Translations under genes and position numbers: made by a program | Notes under the pieces: generated by a model | Databases searched by the model: none | What the model was told of the DNA's origin: nothing | Seen by the model: only the letters and a program-made list of their open reading frames with translations | DNA from: Candidatus Woesearchaeota archaeon | GTDB lineage: Archaea > Nanobdellota > Nanobdellia > SCGC-AAA011-G17 > GW2011-AR18 | DNA: 37,550 nucleotides | Reading direction: 5' to 3' | NCBI GenBank assembly: GCA_016179945.1 | Contig: JACPCE010000024.1 | Span: 2,600-40,149 of the forward strand | Part shown: positions 7,080 through 15,181 of the stretch, in pieces | Position numbering within the stretch: the first letter of the stretch is position 1 | Layout of the letters: every line of letters starts with the position of its first letter

Positions 7080-8278
7080 TGAATGAAATATACTTAGATA
7101 ATGCAGCAACTACAAAAGTAAGAGAAGAAGTAAAAGAAGAAATGTTAAAATATCTTGATGTAGTTTATGGAAATCCGGGAAGTTTTCATGGAAAAGGTCT
7201 AGAAGCTAAAGATTCAATAGAAGATGCAAGAGAAATAATTGCTAAGTTAATAAATGCAAAACCTAAAGAAATAATTTTTACAGCTGGTGGAACAGAAAGC
7301 ATTAATCTAGCTCTAAAAGGTTTAGCTAAAGCAATGAAAGACAAAGGAAATCATATAATTACAACAAATATTGAACACCATGCAGTTCTTCATACATGTG
7401 AATATTTGGAAAAATATGAAGGTTGTGAAGTAACTTATTTAGAAGTTGATCAATATGGTATGGTAAATCCAAAAGATGTTGAAAATGCAATAAAACCAAA
7501 TACAATTTTAATTACAATTATGTATGCAAATAACGAGATAGGCACAATAAATCCAATAAAAGAAATAGGTTCTATTGCAAAAAAAAATAATATTTATTTT
7601 CACACAGATGCTTGTCAGGCAGCTGGTTATTGTAATTTAGATGTAGAAAATCTAAACGTAGACATGATGACAATAAACGGATCTAAAATTTACGGTCCAA
7701 AAGGTGTTGGAATTTTATATTTTAAGACAGGAATTCAATTAGTCCCTCTAATACATGGCGGTGGTCAAGAAAGAAATATAAGGAGCGGAACTGAAAATGT
7801 TTCAGGAATTATGGGTTTTGCTAAGGCTTTTGAATTGGCTCAAACTGAAAGAGACCCCGAAGTTCAAAGATTAACAAAATTAAGAGATAAATTAGTTAAT
7901 GGGATATTAGAAACTGTTCCAAAAACATTCTTAAATGGACATCCAACTGAAAGGCTTCCAAACAATGCTAATGTTTCCATTTTAGATATAGAAGGTGAAG
8001 CTTTAACACTTTATTTAAATGAGTATGGAATTTATACTTCAACAGGAAGTGCATGCACATCACAAACTTTAGATCCAAGCCATGTAGTATTGGCTACTGG
8101 CTTGCCTTATGAAGCAGCCCATGGCAGTATTAGATTTACTTTAGGAAAAGAAACAACTGAAGAAGACATTGATAAAGTTTTGGAAGTTTTGCCTGGTATT
8201 GTAAAAATTTTAAGACAGATCAGCCCTGTAAATGTTAATGCAGAACACATAATTGAAGCAAGGAGTTTAGGGAAATGA
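7079..8278 (+). CDS. iscS: Cysteine desulfurase
   Basis: 399 residues, full length for the IscS/NifS class V aminotransferase family. It takes sulfur from cysteine as an enzyme persulfide and passes it to the IscU scaffold. Visible landmarks are IYLDNAATT at the start, H101 (EHHAVLH), D177 (HTDACQAAG), the PLP lysine K203 in NGSKIYGPKG, RSGTENV, and the persulfide cysteine C326 in STGSACTSQ. It is coupled to the regulator before it and, by ATGA, to the small membrane protein after it. Confidence 0.95.
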   Translation: MNEIYLDNAATTKVREEVKEEMLKYLDVVYGNPGSFHGKGLEAKDSIEDAREIIAKLINAKPKEIIFTAGGTESINLALKGLAKAMKDKGNHIITTNIEHHAVLHTCEYLEKYEGCEVTYLEVDQYGMVNPKDVENAIKPNTILITIMYANNEIGTINPIKEIGSIAKKNNIYFHTDACQAAGYCNLDVENLNVDMMTINGSKIYGPKGVGILYFKTGIQLVPLIHGGGQERNIRSGTENVSGIMGFAKAFELAQTERDPEVQRLTKLRDKLVNGILETVPKTFLNGHPTERLPNNANVSILDIEGEALTLYLNEYGIYTSTGSACTSQTLDPSHVVLATGLPYEAAHGSIRFTLGKETTEEDIDKVLEVLPGIVKILRQISPVNVNAEHIIEARSLGK

Positions 8279-8547
8279 ATGACGATTATAGAACTTTAGA
8301 TTATGAGAATCTTGTTGTAGGCAATATTCAAGTAGTCAATCAACAAAATAATGTTAAAAAATATTATTTTCCATATGTCTGTTTTACCATAGGTTTAATA
8401 TTATATGGTTTAGGTATTAAGGAGTTTTATCAAAAAGATTTTAGAGGAATTATTGGAATGCTTGGCGGCGCGACATTAATATCTGCAAGTAATGTGTTAA
8501 GAAAAAATAAAAAAAGCTTAGAATCAAGAATTCAAGGAGAAGTATAA
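8275..8547 (+). CDS. Small two-helix membrane protein in the Fe-S operon
   Basis: 90 residues with hydrophobic helices at about 32-48 (YFPYVCFTIGLILYGLG) and 57-74 (FRGIIGMLGGATLISA), ending in a basic tail. It is unrecognised. It overlaps iscS by ATGA and ends one base before iscU, so it is co-translated with both. It may tether the assembly machinery to the membrane, but this is only suggested by position. Confidence 0.6.
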   Translation: MNDDYRTLDYENLVVGNIQVVNQQNNVKKYYFPYVCFTIGLILYGLGIKEFYQKDFRGIIGMLGGATLISASNVLRKNKKSLESRIQGEV

Positions 8548-8548
8548 A

Positions 8549-10324
8549 ATGGAAACACAAACAATTTCAAAATTAAACTTACATCCAGACGTTAAAGCCA
8601 AAGTAGAAAGCAAAAAATGGTTTTACACAGATACAGTTAAAGATCATTTCTTTAATCCTAGAAATATTTTAATAAATGAAAGTGAAAGTCATGAATATGA
8701 AAAAAATGCTGATGGTATTGGAATGGTCGGTTCCGCCGCCTGTGGAGATTCAATGAAGATGTGGATAAAGGTAGATAAAGAAAATGATAAAATAGAAGAA
8801 ATGAGATGGCAAACTTTTGGATGCTTAAAAGAAGGGGAACTTGTGTCCAGTAATCCAGACTTTATTAAGGTTGAAGATGTAAAGATGGGAGAAAAAATTT
8901 TTGATCATACAGGAAAAGAAGCTTATGTTGTAGAAACTTCAAAAAGAAAGATTAATGGTTTCTTATATAAGATAATTCCTTTAATATCAAAGTTTAATAC
9001 TTTAAATTTAACTGAAGAACATCCAATTTTAGCAATAAAAAGAAATGAATTAGTAGGTTCACGTAAACAGTCTCATACAAAGTATCTTCGTGTGGATAAT
9101 AATATTTTAATTAAAACTAAACCTAAATTTTGTTTAGCCAAATATCTAAACCCTGGTGATTATTTAGTATATAAATCTCCAGTAAAGATAAAAGATATAG
9201 AAGAAATAAGAGAAACTGAGTTAAAATTATTGGGATTTTATTTATCAGAAGGTTACTTTTCAGCAAAAGAGAAAAGTTCCGGCCAGTATGGGATTGTTGC
9301 TTTTGCTTTTAACAAAAATGAAACAAATTATATTAAAGAGCTTAAAAATTTATTAAAAAAGAAGTTTGGAAAAATGCCTTCAGAAAGAATTAGGGATAAT
9401 GTTTCAGAAACATATCTCTGCAGCAGGAAAGCGATTCGATTCTTTAATAGATATTGTGGCCATATGGCAAAGAATAAGAAACTTCATCCAGATTTAATAT
9501 ATTTACCATTGAATAAACAAAAAACTTTATTAAATTATTATTTTAAAGGGGATGGTCATTTATATAAGGATAAACGAAAAAATAGACAAGATCAACTTAT
9601 TATGAGTACTGCTTCTGAAAAACTATCCTTACAATTACAGCAACTAATAGCTAGACAAGGTTTTTTTGCAACTATCTCTAAAAGAAAAACAGTTCCTAGT
9701 AATATAAACGGTAGATTGATTCCGAGTAAAACTTGTTATGTTGTGAGCTATATAAAATCAAAAAAGAAAAAATCATTTGCTAAGAAATCAAGAAATTATT
9801 TCTTAGTTCCAATTCAAAGCATAATAAAAGAAAAATATAATGGTTATGTCTATAATTTTGAAGTTGGTGGAAAAAATAAATCTTATTTAATAAAGGGTTT
9901 TGCTGTGCATAACTGCGCTTCAGCTCTTGCTTCAACATCAATGCTTTCAGTCATGGTAACTGAAAATGGCGGAATGAAAATTGATGATGCATTAAAATTA
10001 AAACCTCAAGATATTATTGCAAGACTTGGAAATTTACCAAGCAGAAAATTCCATTGCTCTGTTCTAGGAGACAAAGCATTGAGAAGTGCAATTAACGATT
10101 ACTTTAGAAGATCAGGGCAAACAAATAGAATAATTGTTGAAGGAGCAAGAATTATAGATCCAGAAACTAAAACAACAGACAAAGACATAGAAGAAGCAAT
10201 CCTAGAAGGTGCTCTGACTTTAGAAGACGTTCAGAAAAAATTAAAGGTTGGGATTTCAAATAAAGCAGTAATTCCAGCAGTCGAAGAGCTTATAAGATTT
10301 TACAAAGAAAAATATTTCGGATAA
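8549..10324 (+). CDS. iscU: IscU Fe-S scaffold containing an intein
   Basis: 591-residue precursor. Extein residues 1-91 plus those after the intein give a scaffold of about 227 residues with the three conserved cysteines: C65 (GSAACGDSM), the one rejoined as TFG-CASALAS, and the one in KFHCSVLG. Removing the intein restores QTFGCASALASTS, a normal IscU sequence. After the IscU domain comes a tail (TTDKDIEEAILEGALTLEDVQKKLKVG) that resembles the BFD-like [2Fe-2S] domain of NifU but lacks its four cysteines. It starts one base after the membrane protein's stop. Function depends on protein splicing. Confidence 0.93.
   Translation: METQTISKLNLHPDVKAKVESKKWFYTDTVKDHFFNPRNILINESESHEYEKNADGIGMVGSAACGDSMKMWIKVDKENDKIEEMRWQTFGCLKEGELVSSNPDFIKVEDVKMGEKIFDHTGKEAYVVETSKRKINGFLYKIIPLISKFNTLNLTEEHPILAIKRNELVGSRKQSHTKYLRVDNNILIKTKPKFCLAKYLNPGDYLVYKSPVKIKDIEEIRETELKLLGFYLSEGYFSAKEKSSGQYGIVAFAFNKNETNYIKELKNLLKKKFGKMPSERIRDNVSETYLCSRKAIRFFNRYCGHMAKNKKLHPDLIYLPLNKQKTLLNYYFKGDGHLYKDKRKNRQDQLIMSTASEKLSLQLQQLIARQGFFATISKRKTVPSNINGRLIPSKTCYVVSYIKSKKKKSFAKKSRNYFLVPIQSIIKEKYNGYVYNFEVGGKNKSYLIKGFAVHNCASALASTSMLSVMVTENGGMKIDDALKLKPQDIIARLGNLPSRKFHCSVLGDKALRSAINDYFRRSGQTNRIIVEGARIIDPETKTTDKDIEEAILEGALTLEDVQKKLKVGISNKAVIPAVEELIRFYKEKYFG
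8822..9913 (+). other. Intein with LAGLIDADG endonuclease in IscU
   Basis: In-frame 364-residue insertion from C92 (CLKEGELV, block A) to the terminal HN (GFAVHN), with Cys as the +1 extein residue. TEEHPILA is the block B TxxH. LLGFYLSEGYF and LLNYYFKGDGHL are the paired LAGLIDADG dodecapeptides, and VYNFEVGG begins block F. All splicing residues (C1, TxxH, HN, C+1) are present, so it should be active, and the endonuclease looks intact. It splits IscU exactly at a cluster-ligand cysteine. Confidence 0.95.
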
Positions 10325-10325
10325 A

Positions 10326-10571
10326 ATGGAAGAATATAATGCACCAAAAGATGAAGGATACAAAGTTTCTAATAGTTATAACTCTGTTAATCAACCTCAA
10401 AGTAATTCTTATGAAAGTTCTCAAGCAGTAACAGTTAGCTTGCCAATATATCAAGAAACACAACAACAATCTAGTTCTAGAAGAAGTAAATGTCCTAGAG
10501 GTGCTATTTTAAATAAAATTGGAAGTTGCTGCGGTGATCAGTGTACAAGAGCTTGCGCAATTGAGGGATAA
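10326..10571 (+). CDS. Small protein with Cys-rich C-terminus in Fe-S operon
   Basis: 81 residues. The first 50 are polar and low-complexity (Ser, Asn, Gln, Tyr), apparently disordered. The last 27 hold six cysteines: KCPRGAILNKIGSCCGDQC then TRACAIEG. It starts one base after iscU. It is unrecognised; candidate roles are a metal or cluster carrier for IscU, possibly replacing the cysteines missing from the degenerate NifU-like tail. Confidence 0.6.
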   Translation: MEEYNAPKDEGYKVSNSYNSVNQPQSNSYESSQAVTVSLPIYQETQQQSSSRRSKCPRGAILNKIGSCCGDQCTRACAIEG

Positions 10572-10631
10572 AATTATTTTTACTTAGGAAGTTTAATAAA
10601 TATAAGAGCTTGGAAAACTTGAAGTAATAAA

Positions 10632-11405
10632 ATGAAAAAAATATTTTTAGTTTTAGTGCTAATAACTATTTTCCTAGTTAGCTGTACTAAAAATGTTCAG
10701 CACTCAAATATTTCTGAAAACTCAAATGAAAAACAAAATAAAACTTTATTAGTTAAAAAAACAATTAATGATAAATTTATTGTTGTAAATCCGTTTGATT
10801 TATCTCAAGTTTCTTCGATTTCCAAATTCAGAAGCTGTGTTGGCCATGATTACAGTGGTTATAATTCTAATAAAGAAATAGAAACGCAGCGCTCTATGAA
10901 GCATTATCTAAACGGAATAAGCTCGGCTGTAGGATATAACAATAAAATAAAAGTCTATGCTCCTTTTGATGGCAAGATTTCTTATATAGACGATGATTTT
11001 GCTAGTTTTGAAGGGAACCAAAGGGGACAGCAAATATGGATATCAGGTAGTTCTGCAGGTGATTGGGTATTTGTATTTTTTCACATCGATCTTTTACAAT
11101 CAATTAAAAGAAATACAGAAGTTAAATCAGGACAGCATATTGGTTATGCTAATTTAGATAACTCTCCAAACTTTGATATTGTACTAAAAAAGTTTGGCAT
11201 TTTCGGTCGAAATACAATTGAATCTCCTTTTATGCATATGAGTTTAGATGTAATTAATCAGTACAAAGGATTGAATTTAGACGATTTTATTATTTCTAAG
11301 TCTGTAAGAGATTCTAAGCCATGCCCATGTACTGGCGAATATTGTTCATTTCCTTCAAATAGTCCAGAAAATAATCCAGAAGATTGGGTTGTAATCGATA
11401 ATTAA
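10632..11405 (+). CDS. Lipoprotein with degenerate M23/LytM-like domain
   Basis: 257 residues with a lipoprotein signal (IFLVLVLITIFLVSC, Cys at residue 18). The body resembles an M23 peptidase fold: CVGHDYSG near the first metal motif, APFDGKISYI, GQQIWI, VFFHIDLL and VKSGQHIGYAN match the usual strand order. The final HxH is FMHMS and lacks the second His, so catalysis is doubtful. It ends in a Cys-containing tail (CPCTGEYC). Since archaea lack murein, it is perhaps an envelope-binding protein. A TATA-like TTTAATAAATATAAG precedes it. It is convergent with the next gene, overlapping by four bases. Confidence 0.55.
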   Translation: MKKIFLVLVLITIFLVSCTKNVQHSNISENSNEKQNKTLLVKKTINDKFIVVNPFDLSQVSSISKFRSCVGHDYSGYNSNKEIETQRSMKHYLNGISSAVGYNNKIKVYAPFDGKISYIDDDFASFEGNQRGQQIWISGSSAGDWVFVFFHIDLLQSIKRNTEVKSGQHIGYANLDNSPNFDIVLKKFGIFGRNTIESPFMHMSLDVINQYKGLNLDDFIISKSVRDSKPCPCTGEYCSFPSNSPENNPEDWVVIDN

Positions 11406-12283
11406 ATCTTGCTTATCAAAAATTTAGGCTTTACAAACTCGCTTCCAAAAGTAGCCTGCAAATTAAATCCGTCAAGACTTGCAGTCAAAAAAGGATTTTC
11501 TACAGAAATTTTTTGATTTACTTTATTGGCCAAATATAATATAAAATTATTTAACTCATCTTCACTTTTAAATTCTAAATTTGTAGAAACGTCTTGTTTG
11601 TCTTTATAATTTATAGTAATTGGCTTTCCAAAACCACTGCATATAATTTCCTTCACATCTTTGTCTTCAACTAAAGCAGATATTTTGCCAAATTTCTTTA
11701 AGTCTCTTACAACATAATATCTTATCTTATCAAAGTATTCGTCAGAATATTTAGTATTGTATTTGTCACAAATAATTCTTAGTTGTTTCAAAAATTTCTC
11801 TTTATCATCTAAATTCATGTTTTTAACATTTTCTTCAAATTCCTTCAATAATATAATATCGTTATTTGTTAATTTTGGTTCTATTACTTTATAGGAATTA
11901 CTGTCAAACTCAGTTTTAACTAATGTCATTCCTGTTTCTTTAGATAGAATAATTTCTTTGCTTTTGATATTGGGTAAGGCTTCAATAACAATTTTTTTCT
12001 CTTCTTCAAATTTCTTTAACTTCATCAATAAATCTTTTTTCTTTTTCAATAACAATTCCCTTTCCTTTCTTTTCATTTCTAATTCTTCATGTTTTTCAAC
12101 AACAATTCTAGTTTTCTTTGTTTTTCTGTAAGATCTGAAAATTTCATTGGTAAAATTTCTCAAAAAAACTGCTTTCTCATTTCTTCTCAAATTTTTAACA
12201 TTAAAAGAATCTATTACTAATTCAAGTTCTTTTCTTTCTTTTTCAAGAAATTCATTTATTAGAAAAAAAGGTTCCTCTTTCAT
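11402..12283 (-). CDS. Free-standing N-terminal domain of a type II/IV secretion ATPase
   Basis: 293 residues. A basic coiled-coil N-terminal third (MKRKERELLLKKKKDLL) is followed by a segment that matches the N-terminal subdomain of FlaI/CpaF/VirB11-like ATPases: YVVRDLKKFGKISALVEDKDV, then ISVENPFLTASLDGFNLQA and FVKPKFLISKI. In those ATPases this last block leads straight into the Walker A domain, but here the gene stops. No P-loop or Walker B exists. It may be a regulatory or hexamer-capping subunit, or half of a split ATPase whose RecA part lies elsewhere. It overlaps its upstream partner by four bases. Confidence 0.6.
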   Translation of the reverse strand: MKEEPFFLINEFLEKERKELELVIDSFNVKNLRRNEKAVFLRNFTNEIFRSYRKTKKTRIVVEKHEELEMKRKERELLLKKKKDLLMKLKKFEEEKKIVIEALPNIKSKEIILSKETGMTLVKTEFDSNSYKVIEPKLTNNDIILLKEFEENVKNMNLDDKEKFLKQLRIICDKYNTKYSDEYFDKIRYYVVRDLKKFGKISALVEDKDVKEIICSGFGKPITINYKDKQDVSTNLEFKSEDELNNFILYLANKVNQKISVENPFLTASLDGFNLQATFGSEFVKPKFLISKI

Positions 12284-12618
12284 GAGTATTCAGACATTGG
12301 AGCTGTTGGTTGTGACAATCCTGATTTGCCTCTTACGTATTTTTCAAGAAGCAATAAACCTTGTGCTATAGCCTTATTTTGTTCTAGCAAGGATTCCAAC
12401 TTTGAAGATAAAGCTGCTATTTTAGCTTCAGTACTTTCTACTTCACCAACATGCTTTGCTGCTTCATCAAATAATGAAACTAATTTGTCTATTCTTTGAA
12501 TTAATTTATTTGTAGATTCAATTAATTCTGTTACATGTTTAGAAGTTAATTCAGAAGTTTCTTTATGAACTGGTTTTTCTGCAGAATGAACAACCTCTTT
12601 ATGTTTTGTAAATGGCAT
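12280..12618 (-). CDS. Coiled-coil protein, partner of the ATPase-like gene
   Basis: 112 residues, mostly a long amphipathic helix (ESTNKLIQRIDKLVSLFDEA through KLESLLEQNKAIAQGLLLLE) with short polar ends and no membrane segment. It is coupled by ATGA to the ATPase-like gene. Small coiled-coil proteins of this sort are common beside archaeal pilus/archaellum ATPases, so a structural or adaptor role is inferred. Confidence 0.55.
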   Translation of the reverse strand: MPFTKHKEVVHSAEKPVHKETSELTSKHVTELIESTNKLIQRIDKLVSLFDEAAKHVGEVESTEAKIAALSSKLESLLEQNKAIAQGLLLLEKYVRGKSGLSQPTAPMSEYS

Positions 12619-12946
12619 AAGTTAATTCTTTAAAACTAATATAAAAAGGTTTCTTTTGACTATTCTGTTAGGCTATTATCCAGGAAAAACAAGTATAGGA
12701 AAACAGAAGTAAAATACTAATTTTCATAACTTCAGATAAAAACTTTTTAATGAAATTATTAAAAAATAAATTGACTGTATTATTTAAATTAGTAAAATTA
12801 ATAAAAAAATTTTACTAATTACTATATAGGCATCATCAATGTAATTGAAAATTTGGGGAGCATTTCAGATGTATTAAAAATATATAAATCTTTCTCAAAA
12901 TTGAAAATTTCAACAACTTTATAAATAAAACACTATTCATTCTGCG
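12619..12946. other. 328-base intergenic region with inverted repeat and MoxR promoter
   Basis: No open gene was found here. It holds the inverted repeat described separately (12787-12820), a palindrome TTGAAAATTTCAA (12901-12913) and a TATA-like CTTTATAAATAAAA about 28 bases before the MoxR start. The minus-strand coiled-coil gene would be transcribed from the left part. Otherwise it is AT-rich with nothing recognised. Confidence 0.5.
12787..12820. repeat. Perfect 13-bp inverted repeat
   Basis: AATTAGTAAAATT (12787-12799) and AATTTTACTAATT (12808-12820) are exact reverse complements around an 8-base A-rich loop. It lies between two divergent units, so an operator is more likely than a terminator. 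Confidence 0.5.
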
Positions 12947-13966
12947 ATGCTAAGCGAAACATTCAAACAATTTAAGGGAAAAGACGCATTTGTAGATATA
13001 TATGGTCAAGAAGAAGCAAAAAGACAGATACTTTCAGCTTTGATTATGAATAGGCACATAGTATTAGTTGGCCCTCCAGGAATAGGAAAAACAACACTGG
13101 CAAGGAATATAACTAAATTGCTTCCAGAGATAAAGCTTAATGATTGTAATTTTCATTGCCTTCCAGATAAGCCATTTTGTCCAGAATGCAAAAAAGGAAT
13201 TACAACCAAAACAAAAATATTAAAAGGTGAAGGAAGATTTGTAAGAGTTCAAGGTTCTCCTGATTTAACTGTAGAAGATTTATTGGGAGATATTGACCCC
13301 ATAAAAGCAATGAAATTTGGGCCTTTGGCTGTAGAAAGTTTCACTCCAGGAAAAATATTCAAAGCAAATCAAGGAGTTTTATTCTTTGATGAGTTAAACA
13401 GAGCTCCTGAAAAAATACAAAATGCACTACTGCAGGTTTTAGAAGAAGGAAAAGCAACAATTGGAAGCTATGATTTAGATATAGAAGCTAATTTTATATT
13501 TCTTGCTACAATGAATCCAGAAGATTTCGCAGCTACAGAGAAATTATCAGAAGTACTTCTAGATAGGTTTGATTTTGTCTTTATAAAATATCCAGAAACT
13601 CTTGAGATAGAAAAAAAGATAGTTAAAATTAAATCAGAGACACTAAAAGAAATTGTTTTTCCTGAAAAATTACTAAATATTACTTTAGGTTTTATAAGAT
13701 CCTTAAGAAATAATGAAAATCTAGAAAGAGTTCCAAGTGTAAGAGCATCTATGGGTTTATATGAAAGAGCACAATCAAATGCTTTGCTATCAAATAGAAA
13801 AGAAGTTATTATGGAAGACATTTTAGAAGCATTTAATTCAGTAATATCTCATAGAATAAGACTAAAACCAAGTGTAAAATATATAATGAATTCTAAAGAT
13901 TTCTTGTCAAAAGAATTTAACAAATTTAAGGAAACTGCTGAAAAAGAAGGCAGTGATTACCCCTAA
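12947..13966 (+). CDS. MoxR/magnesium-chelatase-I-like AAA+ ATPase
   Basis: 339 residues. Walker A is GPPGIGKTT (42-50), Walker B FFDELNRAPEKIQNALLQVLE, sensor ATMNPEDFA and arginine-finger region LLDRFDFVF. Between Walker A and B is a four-Cys insertion (C67, C71, C78, C81: CNFHC...CPEC), a probable zinc site. MoxR ATPases remodel protein complexes together with a VWA protein, and the next gene encodes one, overlapping by 14 bases. The substrate is unknown. Confidence 0.88.
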   Translation: MLSETFKQFKGKDAFVDIYGQEEAKRQILSALIMNRHIVLVGPPGIGKTTLARNITKLLPEIKLNDCNFHCLPDKPFCPECKKGITTKTKILKGEGRFVRVQGSPDLTVEDLLGDIDPIKAMKFGPLAVESFTPGKIFKANQGVLFFDELNRAPEKIQNALLQVLEEGKATIGSYDLDIEANFIFLATMNPEDFAATEKLSEVLLDRFDFVFIKYPETLEIEKKIVKIKSETLKEIVFPEKLLNITLGFIRSLRNNENLERVPSVRASMGLYERAQSNALLSNRKEVIMEDILEAFNSVISHRIRLKPSVKYIMNSKDFLSKEFNKFKETAEKEGSDYP

Positions 13967-15119
13967 TTTAGATATAAAAGAACAGAAAAAAGGCTATGAA
14001 CAAAAAGGTTCTCTGGATATAGATGAAGATCTTAGTCATTCTATAGTTGAAGGAAATAAACAAAGAACGCAGCAGGGAATGATTTTAGATTCAGCATTAA
14101 ATCAAGGTTTATTTGCATTCAATGCAGACATGGTTTTTGAAAATATAGTAAAAGATTACAGCAATGCAGATAGAATTTATGGAGAAAACTTTCTAAGATT
14201 TGCTTCTGGATTTGATAATAATACAATAAAGAAAAATATCAGATTTCCTGAATTTCAAAGAGAATTAAAAAATAAATTAAAACAAACAGAGAATGAATTA
14301 AAAGATGATGATTTAATTGATGATAAAGGTTCAATAACTGATAAGGGTTTTAGTTTAGCTTCTATAGTTTTGTATATGCAGGAACTAGATGATTTAAGAG
14401 CAAAAGGTCTGGGAGAAAGAAAAACAAAGAAAGCAATGATTTATGGTGACAAGGAAAACACTAGAAACTTTAGGTCACATGACAGATACAAAGACATTGC
14501 AATAAAATCCTCTATAAGAAAAGCTCTTAGAAGAGGACATAAAGAACTAACTACAGAAGACTTGAAAGTATTTGAAAGAGATAGCAAAGGTAAAATTTGT
14601 GTTGTATATGGATTAGATGCTTCAGGAAGTATGCGCGGTAAAAAAATAGAGCTTTGCAAAAAAGCAGGAATTGCTCTTGCATTTAAAGCAATAGATGAAC
14701 AAGACAATGTTGGATTGATTGTATTTGGAAGTGAAATAGAAGAAGTAGTTTATCCAACAAAGGATTTTTCACAATTTATCAAGGCTATTGTAAAGATAAA
14801 AGCAAAAAAGCAAACAGATATAGCTTTGACAATAGAAAAAGCAATAGAAATGTTTCCAAAAGATAATGTTACAAAGCACTTGGTTTTAATAACAGATGCT
14901 GTTCCAACTGTAGGCTCTGATCCTAATAAAAATACATTAAACTTGGTTGAAAGAGCAGCTAATTTTGGGATAACTATTTCTGTAATTGGTATTGAATTAA
15001 ACAAAGAATCAACAGAGTTTGCTAAAAGAATTTCTGAGATAGGTAGGGGCAGATTATATGTAGTTAAGGATTTGGAAAATTTAGATAAGATTGTTCTGCA
15101 GGATTATTATAGTATATAG
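13953..15119 (+). CDS. VWA-domain partner of MoxR ATPase
   Basis: 388 residues starting with GTG. The N-terminal 210 are polar and helical, with a basic stretch (SSIRKALRRGHKELT). The C-terminal half is a von Willebrand A domain with the MIDAS motif D222-A-S-G-S, then KKQTDIALTIEKAIEMF and HLVLITDAVPT. It resembles BchD-type chelatase subunits and MoxR-associated VWA proteins. The overlap with the ATPase gene implies a stoichiometric complex. Confidence 0.88.
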   Translation: MITPNLDIKEQKKGYEQKGSLDIDEDLSHSIVEGNKQRTQQGMILDSALNQGLFAFNADMVFENIVKDYSNADRIYGENFLRFASGFDNNTIKKNIRFPEFQRELKNKLKQTENELKDDDLIDDKGSITDKGFSLASIVLYMQELDDLRAKGLGERKTKKAMIYGDKENTRNFRSHDRYKDIAIKSSIRKALRRGHKELTTEDLKVFERDSKGKICVVYGLDASGSMRGKKIELCKKAGIALAFKAIDEQDNVGLIVFGSEIEEVVYPTKDFSQFIKAIVKIKAKKQTDIALTIEKAIEMFPKDNVTKHLVLITDAVPTVGSDPNKNTLNLVERAANFGITISVIGIELNKESTEFAKRISEIGRGRLYVVKDLENLDKIVLQDYYSI

Positions 15120-15130
15120 ATACTATTAAT

Positions 15131-15181
15131 TAGTAATAACAATAGAAAGATTTATAAGTAAATTAACTTCACAAAAATTTT
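15131..15181 (+). promoter_or_regulatory. Promoter sharing a long motif with that at 20541
   Basis: TAGTAATAAC then AATAGAAAGATTTATA (15141-15156), with ATG 25 bases later. The 16-base block is identical to 20558-20573 and the flanking TAATnAGTAATnAC also matches. It reads as BRE plus TATA of a leaderless gene, with a possible regulator site just upstream. Confidence 0.6.

Noticed and set aside
8549-10324. IscU gene as a fusion with an unrelated endonuclease gene
   Set aside because: The insert has complete intein splice junctions and removal restores a normal IscU sequence, so it is an intein, not a domain fusion.
10632-11405. Active M23 peptidase
   Set aside because: The final HxH metal motif is degenerate (FMHMS), so only a fold-level resemblance is claimed.
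13468-13821. Minus-strand ORF 117 aa within MoxR gene
   Set aside because: Lies entirely antisense to a well-supported AAA+ ATPase with all motifs.
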